Of a DNA stretch of 64,000 nucleotides, positions 20,364 through 31,913 are shown piece after piece. Below the pieces are notes generated by a model, which searched no databases, was not told the DNA's origin, and saw nothing but the letters and a program-made list of their open reading frames with translations. The stretch is from Hyaloperonospora brassicae (taxonomy: Eukaryota; Oomycota; Peronosporomycetes; Peronosporales; Peronosporaceae). The stretch is from contig CANTFL010001204.1 of the NCBI GenBank assembly GCA_947650285.1, positions 371,466 through 435,465 of the forward strand, in the 5' to 3' direction. The translations under genes and the position numbers were made by a program. How positions within the stretch are numbered: position 1 is the first letter of the stretch; each line of letters starts with the position of its first letter.

Positions 20364-22550
20364 CTATTTGGCTCTCTCTTCTTCCATCTCCTTAGTGGAT
20401 TTGAACGCTAAAGTTTGACATTCATTATATCGACGCGATCCGACTGACACATACCCGTACGATCGCGGTGTCATGTCGGCCGACATCCACAAAAACAACA
20501 TGACTCCACAACTTAAAATTATTTCGCAATCGCTGAGGTTCGTGAGATGTACATACTGGACCCTACCGGGTCCAGTAGTTTCGGTCGGCACCCACGCCAC
20601 ATCTCGCATTACACACATGTGGTAAAGCCATTAACTAAATTTTGGGACGTGGATCGGTGGCCACCCAGTTAAGAGGCCACTCACTGGTGGAAAATGGGTC
20701 CATGGGACTTGGCGATCCAATGAAGAGATTGAAAACGATCTCAACGGAGATCGACGATCTGGTCCAACTGTAACCAGACTGATAGGTACGGAGCGATTTG
20801 AGACGGAGCGATCTGGGACAAGACGACCAATAGAACGATTTACATGGAGCGATCTGGGACAAGGATCTGGGACCAGGTGATGTGATATGACTCTGTGACG
20901 AAGGTGCGACATCCTGCAGATCGGTGACGCTCTCTATCGACCTCCAAAAGGGAGTACTAATTTAGGTTAATTATGGCCGGATTGCACTATGTCGATCCTC
21001 AACTATCTCGAATTGGGCATCAGGTCGGTCATGTTCCCCACTAATTATGGATATCTCTCTGATGAGACTTTCGGATCGTGACAAACGTGCTTTTTGAAGG
21101 TCCGTGAGTGATGTCCTAAAAGTTTAGACCGAAAGAGCCAGTGGAAGCCGGTTGGATTGACGTCGCAAAACGGATTTGGACACATTTGGTATTTGAGTAC
21201 TATTTTGGACCTTTTGGTATCAAAATTGGGTATTTGGTACCACATTTGGAATTTGCTCCTTTTTGGTGTCTAGGTACGATATCGGGAGTATTGGCGCTAT
21301 CTTTGGAGTACAGGTCACGAAATTTCGACACGTGTTCAAGGGGGCGGTCAAGTTGAAGGTGATATCGACTTGAAGAGTGACCTACGGTGGGGAATAGGCT
21401 TAAGGACAGGTTGGCTAATAATTGGTTGGTAAATAAATAGACTTGAACTCTACTTCTTCTGCACACGACGCGCGTTCCTCCCCTCTTCTCCGGGCGAGAT
21501 TGATTTGGCTTCCCCCGCGGGTCAAGGCACGCGTGTTACAAGGCCACAGAAGACCGATCTTGGATTGTTGGCCAAGATAGGGGAGAGCGATCTCGGGATG
21601 TCTGGCCCGGATCGATCAAGTACTCACACTCAACTCAACTGCTAGGGTAGCAGCAACACAAGGAAAAGAAAAAGGACATTGGACACAAGATCGCGAGACG
21701 GCTCAAGTGGTCAGAAGATCTGGACAAGGCGTTCAAGACAAGACCGAGCAAGATCGAAGCGATCTACTGGACAGATCGGCACGTTTCATTTTGGCGAAAC
21801 CAAGAACCGATCTGCCCACATTGCGCACTTCCGGCAAGATCGGCCGATCCCGAGACCAGATCGGACCGATCCCAACGCAAGATCGACGCAAGACTATTAT
21901 TTGCTGAGTGAAGATTTCCGCACATCAAAGACCCCGATCCCGAAGGCAGATCGAGATAGGCGTGATTCAAGATCGAGATCGCGACATCTCCAAATAGAGA
22001 TCGCCTCTACTCGAGATCAGGATCGCAGAACCCCTGTTCGTAGTGTGAAGATTTCCGCACCGGAAGCGAACACCAACCCCAAACCCTCGGCGAGATCGAC
22101 ATCTTCCAAGACCATTACGAAGAGCTCAAGCCAGCCCAACCGACGGGTACACAAGGTGAGCACAAGGATATATAACAAGGCACGGATCGGAGTACTCCCT
22201 CCGTGAGTCGGCAAGTCTGGACAAGTGGAAGATCGACATTCACTAAAATAATTTTGTGAGATCGACTTCACCACACACAATTTGGGCTTAGGATGGCTAA
22301 CCCCGATCTTCGAATCGATTGATCTGCCGACTGGGATGATCCCGTGCCGGTCATTAAGATTCACGCCTGAATAGTCGATCGGTATGGTGTTGTTCGACCC
22401 GCTAGACCTATTCGAATTTCATCCGGTATACACAAAGTTCCGTCGGCCAAATCTAACCATATACCCGCCTGAAGCATAACGTCCATACCTAAAATGGCTT
22501 CTTGGTAGACCTGATCGCGAACCTAGATATCGATGTAGTATACCTTAAAC
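20364..22550 (-). pseudogene. Protease region of B, unit 1, split by an A LTR
   Basis: Two pieces belong together. Right piece (22,550-22,276) includes EAILGMDVMLQAGIWLDLAD, matching DAISGMDFMVPAGVRLDPAD of element A's protease region, and ends …KPKLC. Left piece (20,613-20,364) continues with RDVAWVPTETTGPGRVQY and SADMTPRSYGYVSVGS, matching A's RGPDWVPTVISGFGRRKY and GDMIPRTQGFVTVGS. The A LTR interrupts at this point with a 4-bp duplication. The active-site Asp segment is not preserved well enough to judge. Confidence 0.7.
20618..22275 (+). repeat. Solo LTR of element A inside B unit 1
   Basis: 1,658 bp, TGTGGTAAAG to CTTCACCACA, flanked by CACA on both sides (20,614-20,617 and 22,276-22,279). 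The identical site in unit 2 holds full-length A. At about 12 positions where A's two LTRs differ it matches the left LTR up to about 21,780, then at about five positions from 22,165 it matches the right LTR. This is the pattern expected after recombination between the two LTRs. Frames inside it are LTR artefacts, not genes. Confidence 0.92.
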
Positions 22551-24750
22551 TTAAGATCGGCGAGCCAAAGAGAGAATCATAGCGTATGTCAGCGATCGGG
22601 TCTCTCCGATCGTTAATCCCTTGATCGCTCTATTGTCTCTTAACAAATGCATAAACGAATAGCCTAGAACGCTCGGTTCGTACCATATTCTATCCTGGAG
22701 AGCGTCGTGATTTAACATCGCTTCAACCTTGGGCGGAAACAGTCCGGCATGATTGCTGGGCACGTACCACTTGCGGATCAAAACGTAGAATTCTTCCACG
22801 GGGCATTTTCAAATTTCATGTGTCATCCACAAGCTACACACACGTGCAGGCGCTTGTCCGACGGATGTCCTTTTCGGCCACACTTCTGGTACGTCTATCG
22901 CTTCCAGCACCCACGATCATCATGTTTCCTCGATCCGCAGTGAGTGCAAGATTTATTCATCGTGACTCGATCCGCACTTCAGTCAAAGCGATTCTCAACA
23001 GGAACATTACCTTAATCTACCGATTTCTTCGTGCGATTCGAAGTCACGGCGATGAACACATTCTGTGGTCCTTCTTCTCCGTCCGATCCGGTATAATCGA
23101 ACTCCGATCCACTGTCTTTGATATCCACTCAAAGGGCTCTCACTGCAGGGGCTGGATTAGCCGGTATTGGGGGAAACTGGCGTAGGTCGCAGTCGAAATG
23201 TATTAGACCCTGTGGATGTTTGAACTAGGCGACTTTCCATACGCTGGTAATCCCGTAATGTTTCCTTCATTTTATCTGCATCTCTCAGCCGTAACAAAGT
23301 CAATTATTTGGCCAGATCGACATCGTCAAGCGTCCCGATGAAATATTCCACCTGTTCCACGACGTACATCCAGCTATCCATCTCGAATCCGTATCTTCTC
23401 CCTTATCGCCGCGACATTTTGAAAAAACCACATCATTGACGTATCTGTATTACAGATACAAGCGATACAGATTCACCAATGATGTTTCTTCTGATCGCTA
23501 CTTGCCTTCCAATCGACATACTGTTACCCCCACATTGCACAAGAAAACCTTTTCAAGTTCCGTACATGAGCGACGAGTATATCGACTCAGATCTCTTCAA
23601 TACCAGTTCCGTGCAGTACCCGTGAGAATATCCCCCAACACTAGGCACTTTTATTCATCTGGAGTTTGATCCCGTAGAAACGCGGACTTGACCTAGCTGA
23701 TCCAGCTTCTGGCCCGATCCTCATCTCTGTCCTTTACGCTGAATTGGTATTCGCGATCGAAGATATCCGAAACCGCGGAGCGCTAAGTCCACCACCACGT
23801 GCCGTTTCAGTAGCCGCTACTATTGGTCGTCTGAGATCGTCTTATCCTGAGTCGTCGATAGATCCCCCTTCCGCGTAATAAGCATCCGATCTGTACTGAC
23901 GCTATACAAATGATTCCGTCTGGATATCCGGGATGTACGTCTCCTGCTTCCTCGCAAATCTTAATGTCTGACTTGGTTAGACTGCTTGGAAGGCTTGTCC
24001 ACGTTGCTCTTGCTGAAACATCTCATGGCAGCCTCAAAATATGACTTTAATGGTACTGGGATGTTCGGGCTTACGTCCTCTCTAGCTCATACATCTGACG
24101 ATCGCGGCTCTTCCTCGATCCTTGCCATGCGATCTCGCTGATGATTTGCCCCACTTAAGACCAGCACCATCAGCTGGATACCTATCGATTCATCTGATTC
24201 GATATCTAATTCATCGGATGCGTAATGCGATGACCCAGTGTGATATCCTCTTGGGGCATTGGCGATCGCCGGAAGCGCTAGATCTTCGTTCTTGTATTTG
24301 CCCGTCGACGGGATCAACCCTTCATAAAATGATCGTCACGCTCTAATCGCCTCGTTTTGTTTACAATCCAGTCATTTCTTGGCCTCCAAAACCCCCGCGA
24401 CGAATCCTGCATCCCGTATCAGCTGGATGATTACGCTAATCCCTTCCATTGTGTTTGGTTTTATTTCTGGAGCTGATATCGGGCTTTGAATCTTCTTAAT
24501 AAGCTTGGGCTTCAATATTTGTAGCACCGAGTCGCTTGGTAGCAACGTTCTGATTGTGTTCCAATGATATTCTTTCGTTGGTAGGTCCAATTGTCAATAT
24601 TCTGTCTTCACTTCTCCCCTGAAAACTCTGATAATCCCGGGATCCTTTCATTGCGCGCGTCTGCAGCGATCCCTTTGTCTCTGATACTTTAATCTTAGGC
24701 TCAGTCTTGATTTTGACATATGCTCCAATAGACTCACAGTGAAATTACTC
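22551..24750 (-). pseudogene. gag remnant of B, unit 1
   Basis: Gag builds the virus-like particle. Recognisable pieces on the minus strand: an N-terminal block (24,590-24,372) with VLQILKPKLIKKIQSPISAP, comparable with VFKVIKPKLNDPLDKPIS of A; a block at 24,317-24,087 (SSHYASDELDIESDESIGI, compare SPRYASDDFECESDGSISI in A); one good CCHC zinc knuckle near 22,900 (CTHCGSRKHDDRGC) with a second, degraded knuckle; and MEEFYVLIRKWYVPSNHAGL at 22,799, which matches MEEFYNMIRQWNVPNKYAGV of A. The capsid core between them is too eroded to follow. Many stops and shifts. Confidence 0.7.
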
Positions 24751-24773
24751 GTTTGAATCCGGGCACGCCCACC
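24751..24773 (-). other. Primer-binding site of B, unit 1
   Basis: On the minus strand, two bases after the LTR end, GGTGGGCGTGCCCGGATTCA reads as the complement of a complete tRNA 3' end: CCA, discriminator, 7-base acceptor strand, 5-base T stem, and a T loop containing TTTGAATC. The first T of TGG is A. The tRNA identity was not assigned. Confidence 0.7.
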
Positions 24774-24775
24774 TA

Positions 24776-25819
24776 TGAGGTGGAATGACGATCGCTTTGT
24801 TGAGGAGTCGACCTCAACTCTCCACTATCACCCGGACGACCCACTAACGAAGGAGGTACTCCGATTCCGTGCTGTAACGTTTGCTCACGTTTTGTGCCCT
24901 TCAATAGGGCGGGTTGCACTATCTCAGGTGGACTCGAGTCGATGTCGACTTGACCCTGTTTGAGATTGGTCTGTCGTGTGGAAGCCTTACCATGACTGCG
25001 GGTGTACTTGAAAGGTGCTCGATATGAGTCACCTTGATCTCTACGAGATTGTCTTGTCCAAAGTAGATGCTTGATTCGAGAGCCTTCTGACCACTTGAGC
25101 CGTCTCGCGATCTTGCACCCTCCGCCTTTACTTGCTTGCTGCGTCCGATCGCAGTTGGAGTTGTTTTTTGAGAGTCCTTGATCCCTGACCAAACAATCCA
25201 GTGATCAATTGATTAAAGTATGAACCTTTTTTGACGTTGGGTGGCCAATAATCCAACCCGGAAGAGAAGTAGACACGTGTACTTAGAAGAAGATTAAACT
25301 CTGGTTAATGTTAACCAATCAAGCATAACAACTAACACATCGCTAGGCCTATCTGCATCACCAACATCCGGGGCCACGCGTCTTCCTCTCCAGAAGATCG
25401 TCCCCTTGTACCTATGTGGCCCACACCGAGTATGTCCATTCTTGAACCTTTGAGTAGTTCATATCTACTTTGTACACAGCTTGCGCTAGGATCGCGATCT
25501 CTGGTTGGGATAGCGAGATAGGACGGGGGCCGCGAGATTCGATCGGGAGCGCGAGATAGGATCGGGGTCGTGAGCCTTGAATGCTCCCGTGATCTCTGAT
25601 TAGATTCATTTTTAGCTTACGTACCATATCAGCGTCACCGCATATCTCACCCTTTTCATAAACGATCTCAAGATCTGGCACGTTTAAGTACGCGATCGTT
25701 AACCAACCGTCCCAGCTCGTATCTTCCAATCAGAGTCACTTTCGGACTGAACTGACGCGGGTGATATCTGCTCTCCCAAGCCCAACTCAGTGGTAAAATC
25801 TCGCAATCGCTTTGCCACA
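24776..25819 (-). repeat. LTR B2, shared by units 1 and 2
   Basis: 1,044 bp, starting TGAGGTGGAATG in window orientation and ending TTTGCCACA. It serves as 5' LTR of unit 1 and 3' LTR of unit 2. Differs from B1 at about 11 and from B3 at about 10 positions. Confidence 0.88.
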
Positions 25820-26168
25820 ATCGCCCCCTGCACAGTTAGTCGACAAATGGTGTCGATCTAGCTGTGAACCCTTGACATCTTGACGGTATATTTTAAGCTT
25901 CAGTTTCACTCGCAGATTATTCATCATCCAATACCATTTCCTCATTCACTCTATGTTCTTCATTTTCTTCTTGAAAATATATTCTAATCTTTTAGCCGTT
26001 TTGACCGCAATCTGACCCCCGGGGTCATTCCATCGCCAAACTCATAACATCAATTCCCATCCTTCCTCCTATGTAACTGCCTTGCATACCATGCCTCTTC
26101 CGCGATCCGAACTTGTGCTCATTCAAATTACTGCTTCAGAAGACTGTATCACTTCGAAATGATCTTTC

Positions 26169-26726
26169 TTAAGGCAATCGTGATCGACGCCTTGTATTAC
26201 CGCACCACAATTTATTGTAAAAAATGTGGCTAAACGTCGTCCCATGGCGGATTGGATGATGTATCAACGATTCGTCTAGTCGATTAAGATTCAGATCTTG
26301 GTGATTTTGATCGGTAATCACCACCGAATTTTCCACCTTCTTTAGTGCTTCACTCACCAGCCAATATGCGCTCTGATTCCAATCGCGTTCTATATGAAGG
26401 AACACGTGGATCGGCCATGATCGTAGACTCTTCCTCGCTTTGCGCCAAGACAGTCTTAGACCAGGTGCTTTGCAATCTATATCCCCACGTTTTTGCGTGA
26501 TCACCAAATTTGAATCTCCGCATATGATCACCCTTTCACCATCCTGCTTAATCAGCGGATCAAAGCATAAAATAGGCCCTTTATACTCTGCTTCGTTGAC
26601 CGTCAAATCAGTGACGAACTCAGAAGCTGCAGCGACTATCGTCCAATCCAACAATTTTAATTTGATCGCGCTGCAAGACCCATACTTCCTCTTCACCCAA
26701 GCAGATCCATCAATACTGGCTTCCAA
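26169..26726 (-). pseudogene. Acquired RNase H domain of B, unit 2
   Basis: Copy of the 19,111-19,668 frame in the second unit. One residue difference was noted in the region of the lost fourth catalytic Asp (NQSAYWLVSEAL here, NQSAYWLVGEAL in unit 1). The same three acidic residues remain and the same Tyr replacement is present, so the loss predates the duplication. Confidence 0.75.
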
Positions 26727-26809
26727 AGGCTTTCGTCTTCTTCAACTATAAGTGGTAAAATTCCTATCGTTTGCCTTTGCTGAATCCGTGGAGAGATCGC
26801 AATCAGCAC

Positions 26810-27397
26810 CTAATCCATCTCATGTTGAGGGGTTATTCTCACTGCAGGGGTGCTCGATATCTCGTCTTCGACCGTAATCCCGTCTAGAGAATGGTTGAAC
26901 CTTCTCTGCAGCCAATCATCCACCTCACGATCGTTGTCCTCACTCGATACCGTCTTGACACCATCGAACCCTTCACTCGTTCGACCATCTGCTTGATCGA
27001 CACCTCCAAACTCACTTATCGTGAAGACCGCCATATATGTTCTTGCTGATCGGTGATCGTCCATGTTAGGCGGCTGTTGTAGCTCGTCATCGTCGGTGGA
27101 GATCGCGTCTGGCTGATGGGTGGGCCTTCTATGGACCATATCAGATACCTCGAGATCAGCCTCCCCGATCGCTATGGTCCTTACGACACTGATGTTCTCG
27201 TTCGATCTCTCACGGGATCGATTTCCGTGAATGGTCTCTCGTATAGTATTGATCTCCAAAGGTATTTTCGTTGATCTTTGATCCTCCATCGTAATGTGAT
27301 CTTGATCGTATCGCGACATAACCGCCCCGAATTTCTTTGTTTTTTCTTCTTCCTTCTTTGGGCGGATAGGAATTCGCTTGGGCTCTTTGTAAGTCAT
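26810..27397 (-). pseudogene. Protease-to-pol linker of B, unit 2
   Basis: Identical in protein sequence to the unit 1 frame at 19,752-20,339. The near identity here contrasts with more differences right of the A insertion, which may reflect recent conversion between the units. Confidence 0.5.
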
Positions 27398-27421
27398 ACG
27401 ACCTTCCGGCGGCTCTTCGTA

Positions 27422-27671
27422 CTATTTGGCTCTCTCTTCTTCCATCTCCTTAGTGGATTTGAACGCTAAAGTTTGACATTCATTATATCGACGCGATCCG
27501 ACTGACACATACCCGTACGATCGCGGTGTCATGTCGGCCGACATCCACAAAAACAACATGACTCCACAACTTAAAATTATTTCGCAATCGCTGAGGTTCG
27601 TGAGATGTACATACTGGACCCTACCGGGTCCAGTAGTTTCGGTCGGCACCCACGCCACATCTCGCATTACA
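27422..27671 (-). pseudogene. Protease region of B, unit 2, part left of A
   Basis: Continues the protease-region frame broken by element A; the other part lies at 41,812-42,082. The junction codons and the CACA duplication are the same as in unit 1, so the A insertion predates the unit duplication or was copied with it. Confidence 0.65.
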
Positions 27672-27675
27672 CACA

Positions 27676-29333
27676 TGTGGTAAAGCCATTAACTAAATTT
27701 TGGGACGTGGATCGGTGGCCACCCAGTTAAGAGGCCACTCACTGGTGGAAAATGGGTCCATGGGACTTGGCGATCCAATGAAGAGATTGAAAACGATCTC
27801 AACGGAGATCGGCGATCTGGTCCAACTGTAACCAGACTGATAGGTACGGAGCGATTTGAGACGGAGCGATCTGGGACAAGACGACCAATAGAACGATTTA
27901 CATGGAGCGATCTGGGACAAGGATCTGGGACCAGGTGATGTGATATGACTCTGTGACGAAGGTGTGACATCCTGCAGATCGGTGACGCTCTCTATCGACC
28001 TCCAAAAGGGAGTACTAATTTAGGTTAATTATGGCCGGATTGCACTATGTCGATCCTCAACTATCTCGAATTGGGCATCAGGTCGGTCATGTTCCCCACT
28101 AATTATGGATATCTCTCTGATGAGACTTTCGGATCGTGACAAACGTGCTTTTTGAAGGTCCGTGAGTGATGTCCTAAAAGTTTAGACCGAAAGAGCCAGT
28201 GGAAGCCGGTTGGATTGACGTCGCAAAACGGATTTGGACACATTTGGTATTTGAGTACTATTTTGGACCTTTTGGTATCAAAATTGGGTATTTGGTACCA
28301 CATTTGGAATTTGCTCCTTTTTGGTGTCTAGGTACGATATCGGGAGTATTGGCGCTATCTTTGGAGTACAGGTCACGAAATTTCGACACGTGTTCAAGGG
28401 GGCGGTCAAGTTGAAGGTGATATCGACTTGAAGAGTGACCTACGGTGGGGAATAGGCTTAAGGACAGGTTGGCTAATAATTGGTTGGTAAATAAATAGAC
28501 TTGAACTCTACTTCTTCTGCACACGACGCGCGTTCCTCCCCTCTTCTCCGGGCGAGATTGATTTGGCTTCCCCCGCGGGTCAAGGCACGCGTGTTACAAG
28601 GCCACAGAAGACCGATCTTGGATTGTTGGCCAAGATCGGGGAGAGCGATCTCGGGATGTCTGGCCCGGATCGATCAAGTACTCACACTCAACTCAACTGC
28701 TAGGGTAGCAGCAACACAAGGAAAAGGAAAAGGACATTGGACACAAGATCGCGAGACGGCTCAAGTGGTCAGAAGATCTGGACAAGGCGTTCAAGACAAG
28801 ACCGAGCAAGATCGAAGCGATCTACTGGACAGATCGGCTTGTTTCATTTTGGCGAAACCAAGAACCGATCTGCCCACATTGCGCACTTCCGGCAAGATCG
28901 GCCGATCCCGAGACCAGATCGGACCGATCCCAACGCAAGATCGACGCAAGACTATTATTTGCTGAGTGAAGATTTCCGCACATCAAAGACCCCGATCCCG
29001 AAGGCAGATCGAGATAGGTGTGATTCAAGATCGAGATCGCGACATCTCCAAATAGAGATCGCCTCGACTCGAGATCAGGATCGCAGAACCCCTGTTCGTA
29101 GTGTGAAGATTTCCGCACCGGAAGCGAACACCAACCCCAAACCCTCGGCGAGATCGACATCTTCCAAGACCATTACGAAGAGCTCAAGCCAGCCCAACCG
29201 ACGGGTACACAAGGTGAGCACAAGGCTATACAACAAGGCACGGATCGGAGTACCCCCTCCGTGAGTGGGCAAGTCTGGGCAAGTGGAAGATCGACATTCA
29301 CTAAAGTAATTTTGTGAGATCGACTTCACCACA
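27676..29333 (+). repeat. Left (5') LTR of element A
   Basis: 1,658 bp, TGTGGTAAAG…CTTCACCACA. A TATA-like TAAATAAATAG at about 28,486 could serve as its promoter core. The 3' 720 bp are packed with GATC: about 27 sites counted between 28,606 and 29,325, against about 3 expected by chance. Frames of 154-175 codons in this part reflect the low stop content of that composition. Confidence 0.92.
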
Positions 29334-31807
29334 ATGGTGCGCGTGCCCAGTTCTTCTGAGGCCTATGGATTTCACCGTGAGTCCACTGGCGAAGATGTCA
29401 AGATCAAGCGAGAACCTGGGATTGAAGTGTCAGCGACAGAGGGATCGACGCAGACACGCAGAAGCACAAGATCCTGAGATCTTGAGAGTTTTGGGAGGGG
29501 ATCTGATGAAATGAAAATGAAAGAGGAAGATCCAGAGATCGATATGCAAGATAAACCTCAAGTCCCTCCTAGAATCGTATCGGGGGCCACCGCAGATCGA
29601 TCTGCAAAGAGCGATCTGCTGGATGAAAATCCAAAGGCGAAAGCCAAACCCTACTTCCTCGTCGACAGATCTCCCGACCTCAAGCCGAGGAACAAGATCA
29701 CGAGATCGACCAAATCGGAACGATCCACGACGAGATCGACGGGATCGGACGTCAAAGATCGCCAGATCGGCCGAACCGTGCAATCGAAGATCGGAGTCAA
29801 AGAGGAATACGATGAAACATCAGAGAAGATCTCGACGCCAAAGACTGAATGTAACCCAATAAAGATCGCGTCCAGGGAGAAGGAGACGACGGGTGAGGCA
29901 CGGGAGCGTGCGAAATGGAAATACTATTATGGCTATTAGAAGACGCTGCCCAAGACGGATCCAGTATTCAAGGTAATAAAGCCCAAGCTAAATGATCCTT
30001 TGGATAAGCCGATATCGGTCATACCTCCTGGGACCAACAAAGTCGACGAGATCAATTTGATTTTGCAGATGTTGGACGACATGGGTGTCTGCCCTAATGC
30101 CTTTGATAGAGATGAACTGCTGAGTTGCAGATTGGAACAGTTGATGAACGCGGCGAATGAGTTTATGGAGATCATGATAATGTTGGTGGGCAAAGCCAAT
30201 ACTCCTAAAGACAAGATAGGGACACCCTCGGACCCACTCGGGAAACACCCCGCGGGATCGCCCCGCTACGCCTCGGATGACTTCGAGTGCGAGTCCGATG
30301 GATCCATCAGCATTCGTCGAATGTCTCTGGGACCATCGGGTGGTACGTTTTTACAGGACAAGATCGGCCAAGCCAAGATCGACTCCTTTAAAGGAAACGC
30401 CAAGAGCGACATACCACTGAGATCGGCCGGTACCCGTACTGGGCTGGAGGATCAAGAAGAGGGCGAACTAAGCCGGAAATTTGATTCAGACATGAAGAAA
30501 TACGAGGCGGATCAGCGTACGTTCCAGCGAATGAATCGACAGCCAAACCGCCACCCAGATCGCCGTACCTTTCTTCAAACTTCTCACGAAAACCAGGACA
30601 TGCCGGATGTGGAGATGAAATCGGTGGAGTCGGACACTTACCAACAGATTCACCATGGGGCGGAATACGAACCGGATGATTTATGGATGCCCGAACCACG
30701 ACGCCCTCACGTGGCCGCGACCGGTTTGACAATTGGAGGGGGAAGCATTACGCAGAGGATCAGAATCTCAGCGATTTCTGAGCTGAAAGAATTCTCAGGG
30801 AAGGATTGGGAAGAAGACAAAGCACGAACCTGGATAGGCAAAGTGAAGTCAGCGTTCATCCGAGACCAAGCACCGGACGAAGTAAGATGTCTGGTTTTCG
30901 GTGATCTCATGGTATGCCCAGCTCGTTACTTTGTACCGACAGCTGAGTAGATCGACGAGATTCAATTGGAAAGAGTTGATGGACAGTTTTCTTGTGGAAT
31001 ATGCGGGACTCGGGATGTCCGCGAGCCGGCAATATTACCACGCAAAGAAACGATCGGAGGAAGGTCCTTTACATTACCTGTATCGGCTCAATGAGTCGGT
31101 AATGCAGGCGAAGATACCGGTGATGACTGGATTGCCATCTGCGCGCAAGGAACATGTTAACCATTTCATTGACACTCTAGATGACCCTGATCTGTCCAAT
31201 CAATTGCTAATTCTGAATGTAGCCGACGAAAATTACATGCGAAAGACACTGCATGGATATCAACAAGGGAGATCGCGTCAGGGGAAAGTGATGATGGGAT
31301 CGTCCAAGTTCAGGCAGAAAGAAACTCCGGTTCCATCGCTGTCTAAACCTGCACGAGCGGTGAGGATGATCCGTACCGGGGACGTCAGCAGCGAGTCAGG
31401 ATCGGACACCTACGGATCTGATTAGGAAGATCGATTGAGATCGGTCCACGTGGCTGCTACTTCGGATCGACATTCGCCATCTCGCGAGGCTTCAACAAAC
31501 TCGAGATCGGTCGACCCGAACACTCTTCGAGATTATCAAGATCACAATGTGCCATCGAAGCCGTGTACTCATTGCGGATCGACCAAGCACGGAGATCCCG
31601 GCTGTTGGAAGCGGCTCACGTGCCAGAAATGTGGGAGTAAAGGACACCCCTTTGACAATTGTTTTTTTTGTGTGTCGTGCCTGCGGTGAGATGCATGACC
31701 CGGGGAAATGTTCCATGGAGGAGTTCTACAACATGATTCGCCAGTGGAACGTCCCAAACAAGTATGCGGGGGTGCTCCCAGAAAAGGCTGAGAAGATGTT
31801 AAACTAG
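29334..31807 (+). pseudogene. gag of element A
   Basis: One frame starts with ATG at 29,334, overlapping the PBS (MVRVPSSSEAYGF…), and continues with a TGA near 29,476 and a TAG at 29,937 to about 30,905. A frameshift follows, then capsid-like sequence (FNWKELMDSFLVEYAGLGMS at 30,965-31,020), and a TAG at 31,423. Three zinc knuckles end the protein: CTHCGSTKHGDPGC (31,565), CQKCGSKGHPFDNC (31,622) and, after another frameshift in a T run near 31,665, CRACGEMHDPGKC (31,680). A conserved MEEFYNMIRQW block closes it at 31,807. The N-terminal half is unusually long, basic and Ser/Asp-rich. Four breaks make it non-functional. Confidence 0.85.
29335..29353 (+). other. Primer-binding site of element A
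   Basis: TGGTGCGCGTGCCCAG begins one base after the LTR. It aligns with B's PBS (GGTGGGCGTGCCCGG) with two changes, so A and B probably used the same tRNA primer. Agreement fades after the T-stem part. Confidence 0.6.
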
Positions 31808-31913
31808 GACGCACGCCAGGTTTGACATCTGGTACGAGCCGAGCGTTCTGGGCTCTGCATCATTGCATACGTGAAAAAAGAAGACGGATTGCGAGAGTAA
31901 GCAGGATACAGAT

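Noticed and set aside
21679..22206. 175-codon frame in the solo LTR, and 154-175-codon copies at 28,501-29,264
   Set aside because: These lie wholly within A's LTR, are dominated by GATC-derived Asp/Arg/Ser codons, and overlap frames on the other strand. They are composition artefacts, not genes.
23436..23669. Plus-strand frames within the B gag region (also 22,749-23,185 and the unit 2 copies)
   Set aside because: They are antisense to the recognisable minus-strand gag blocks and present only because the B units are duplicated.
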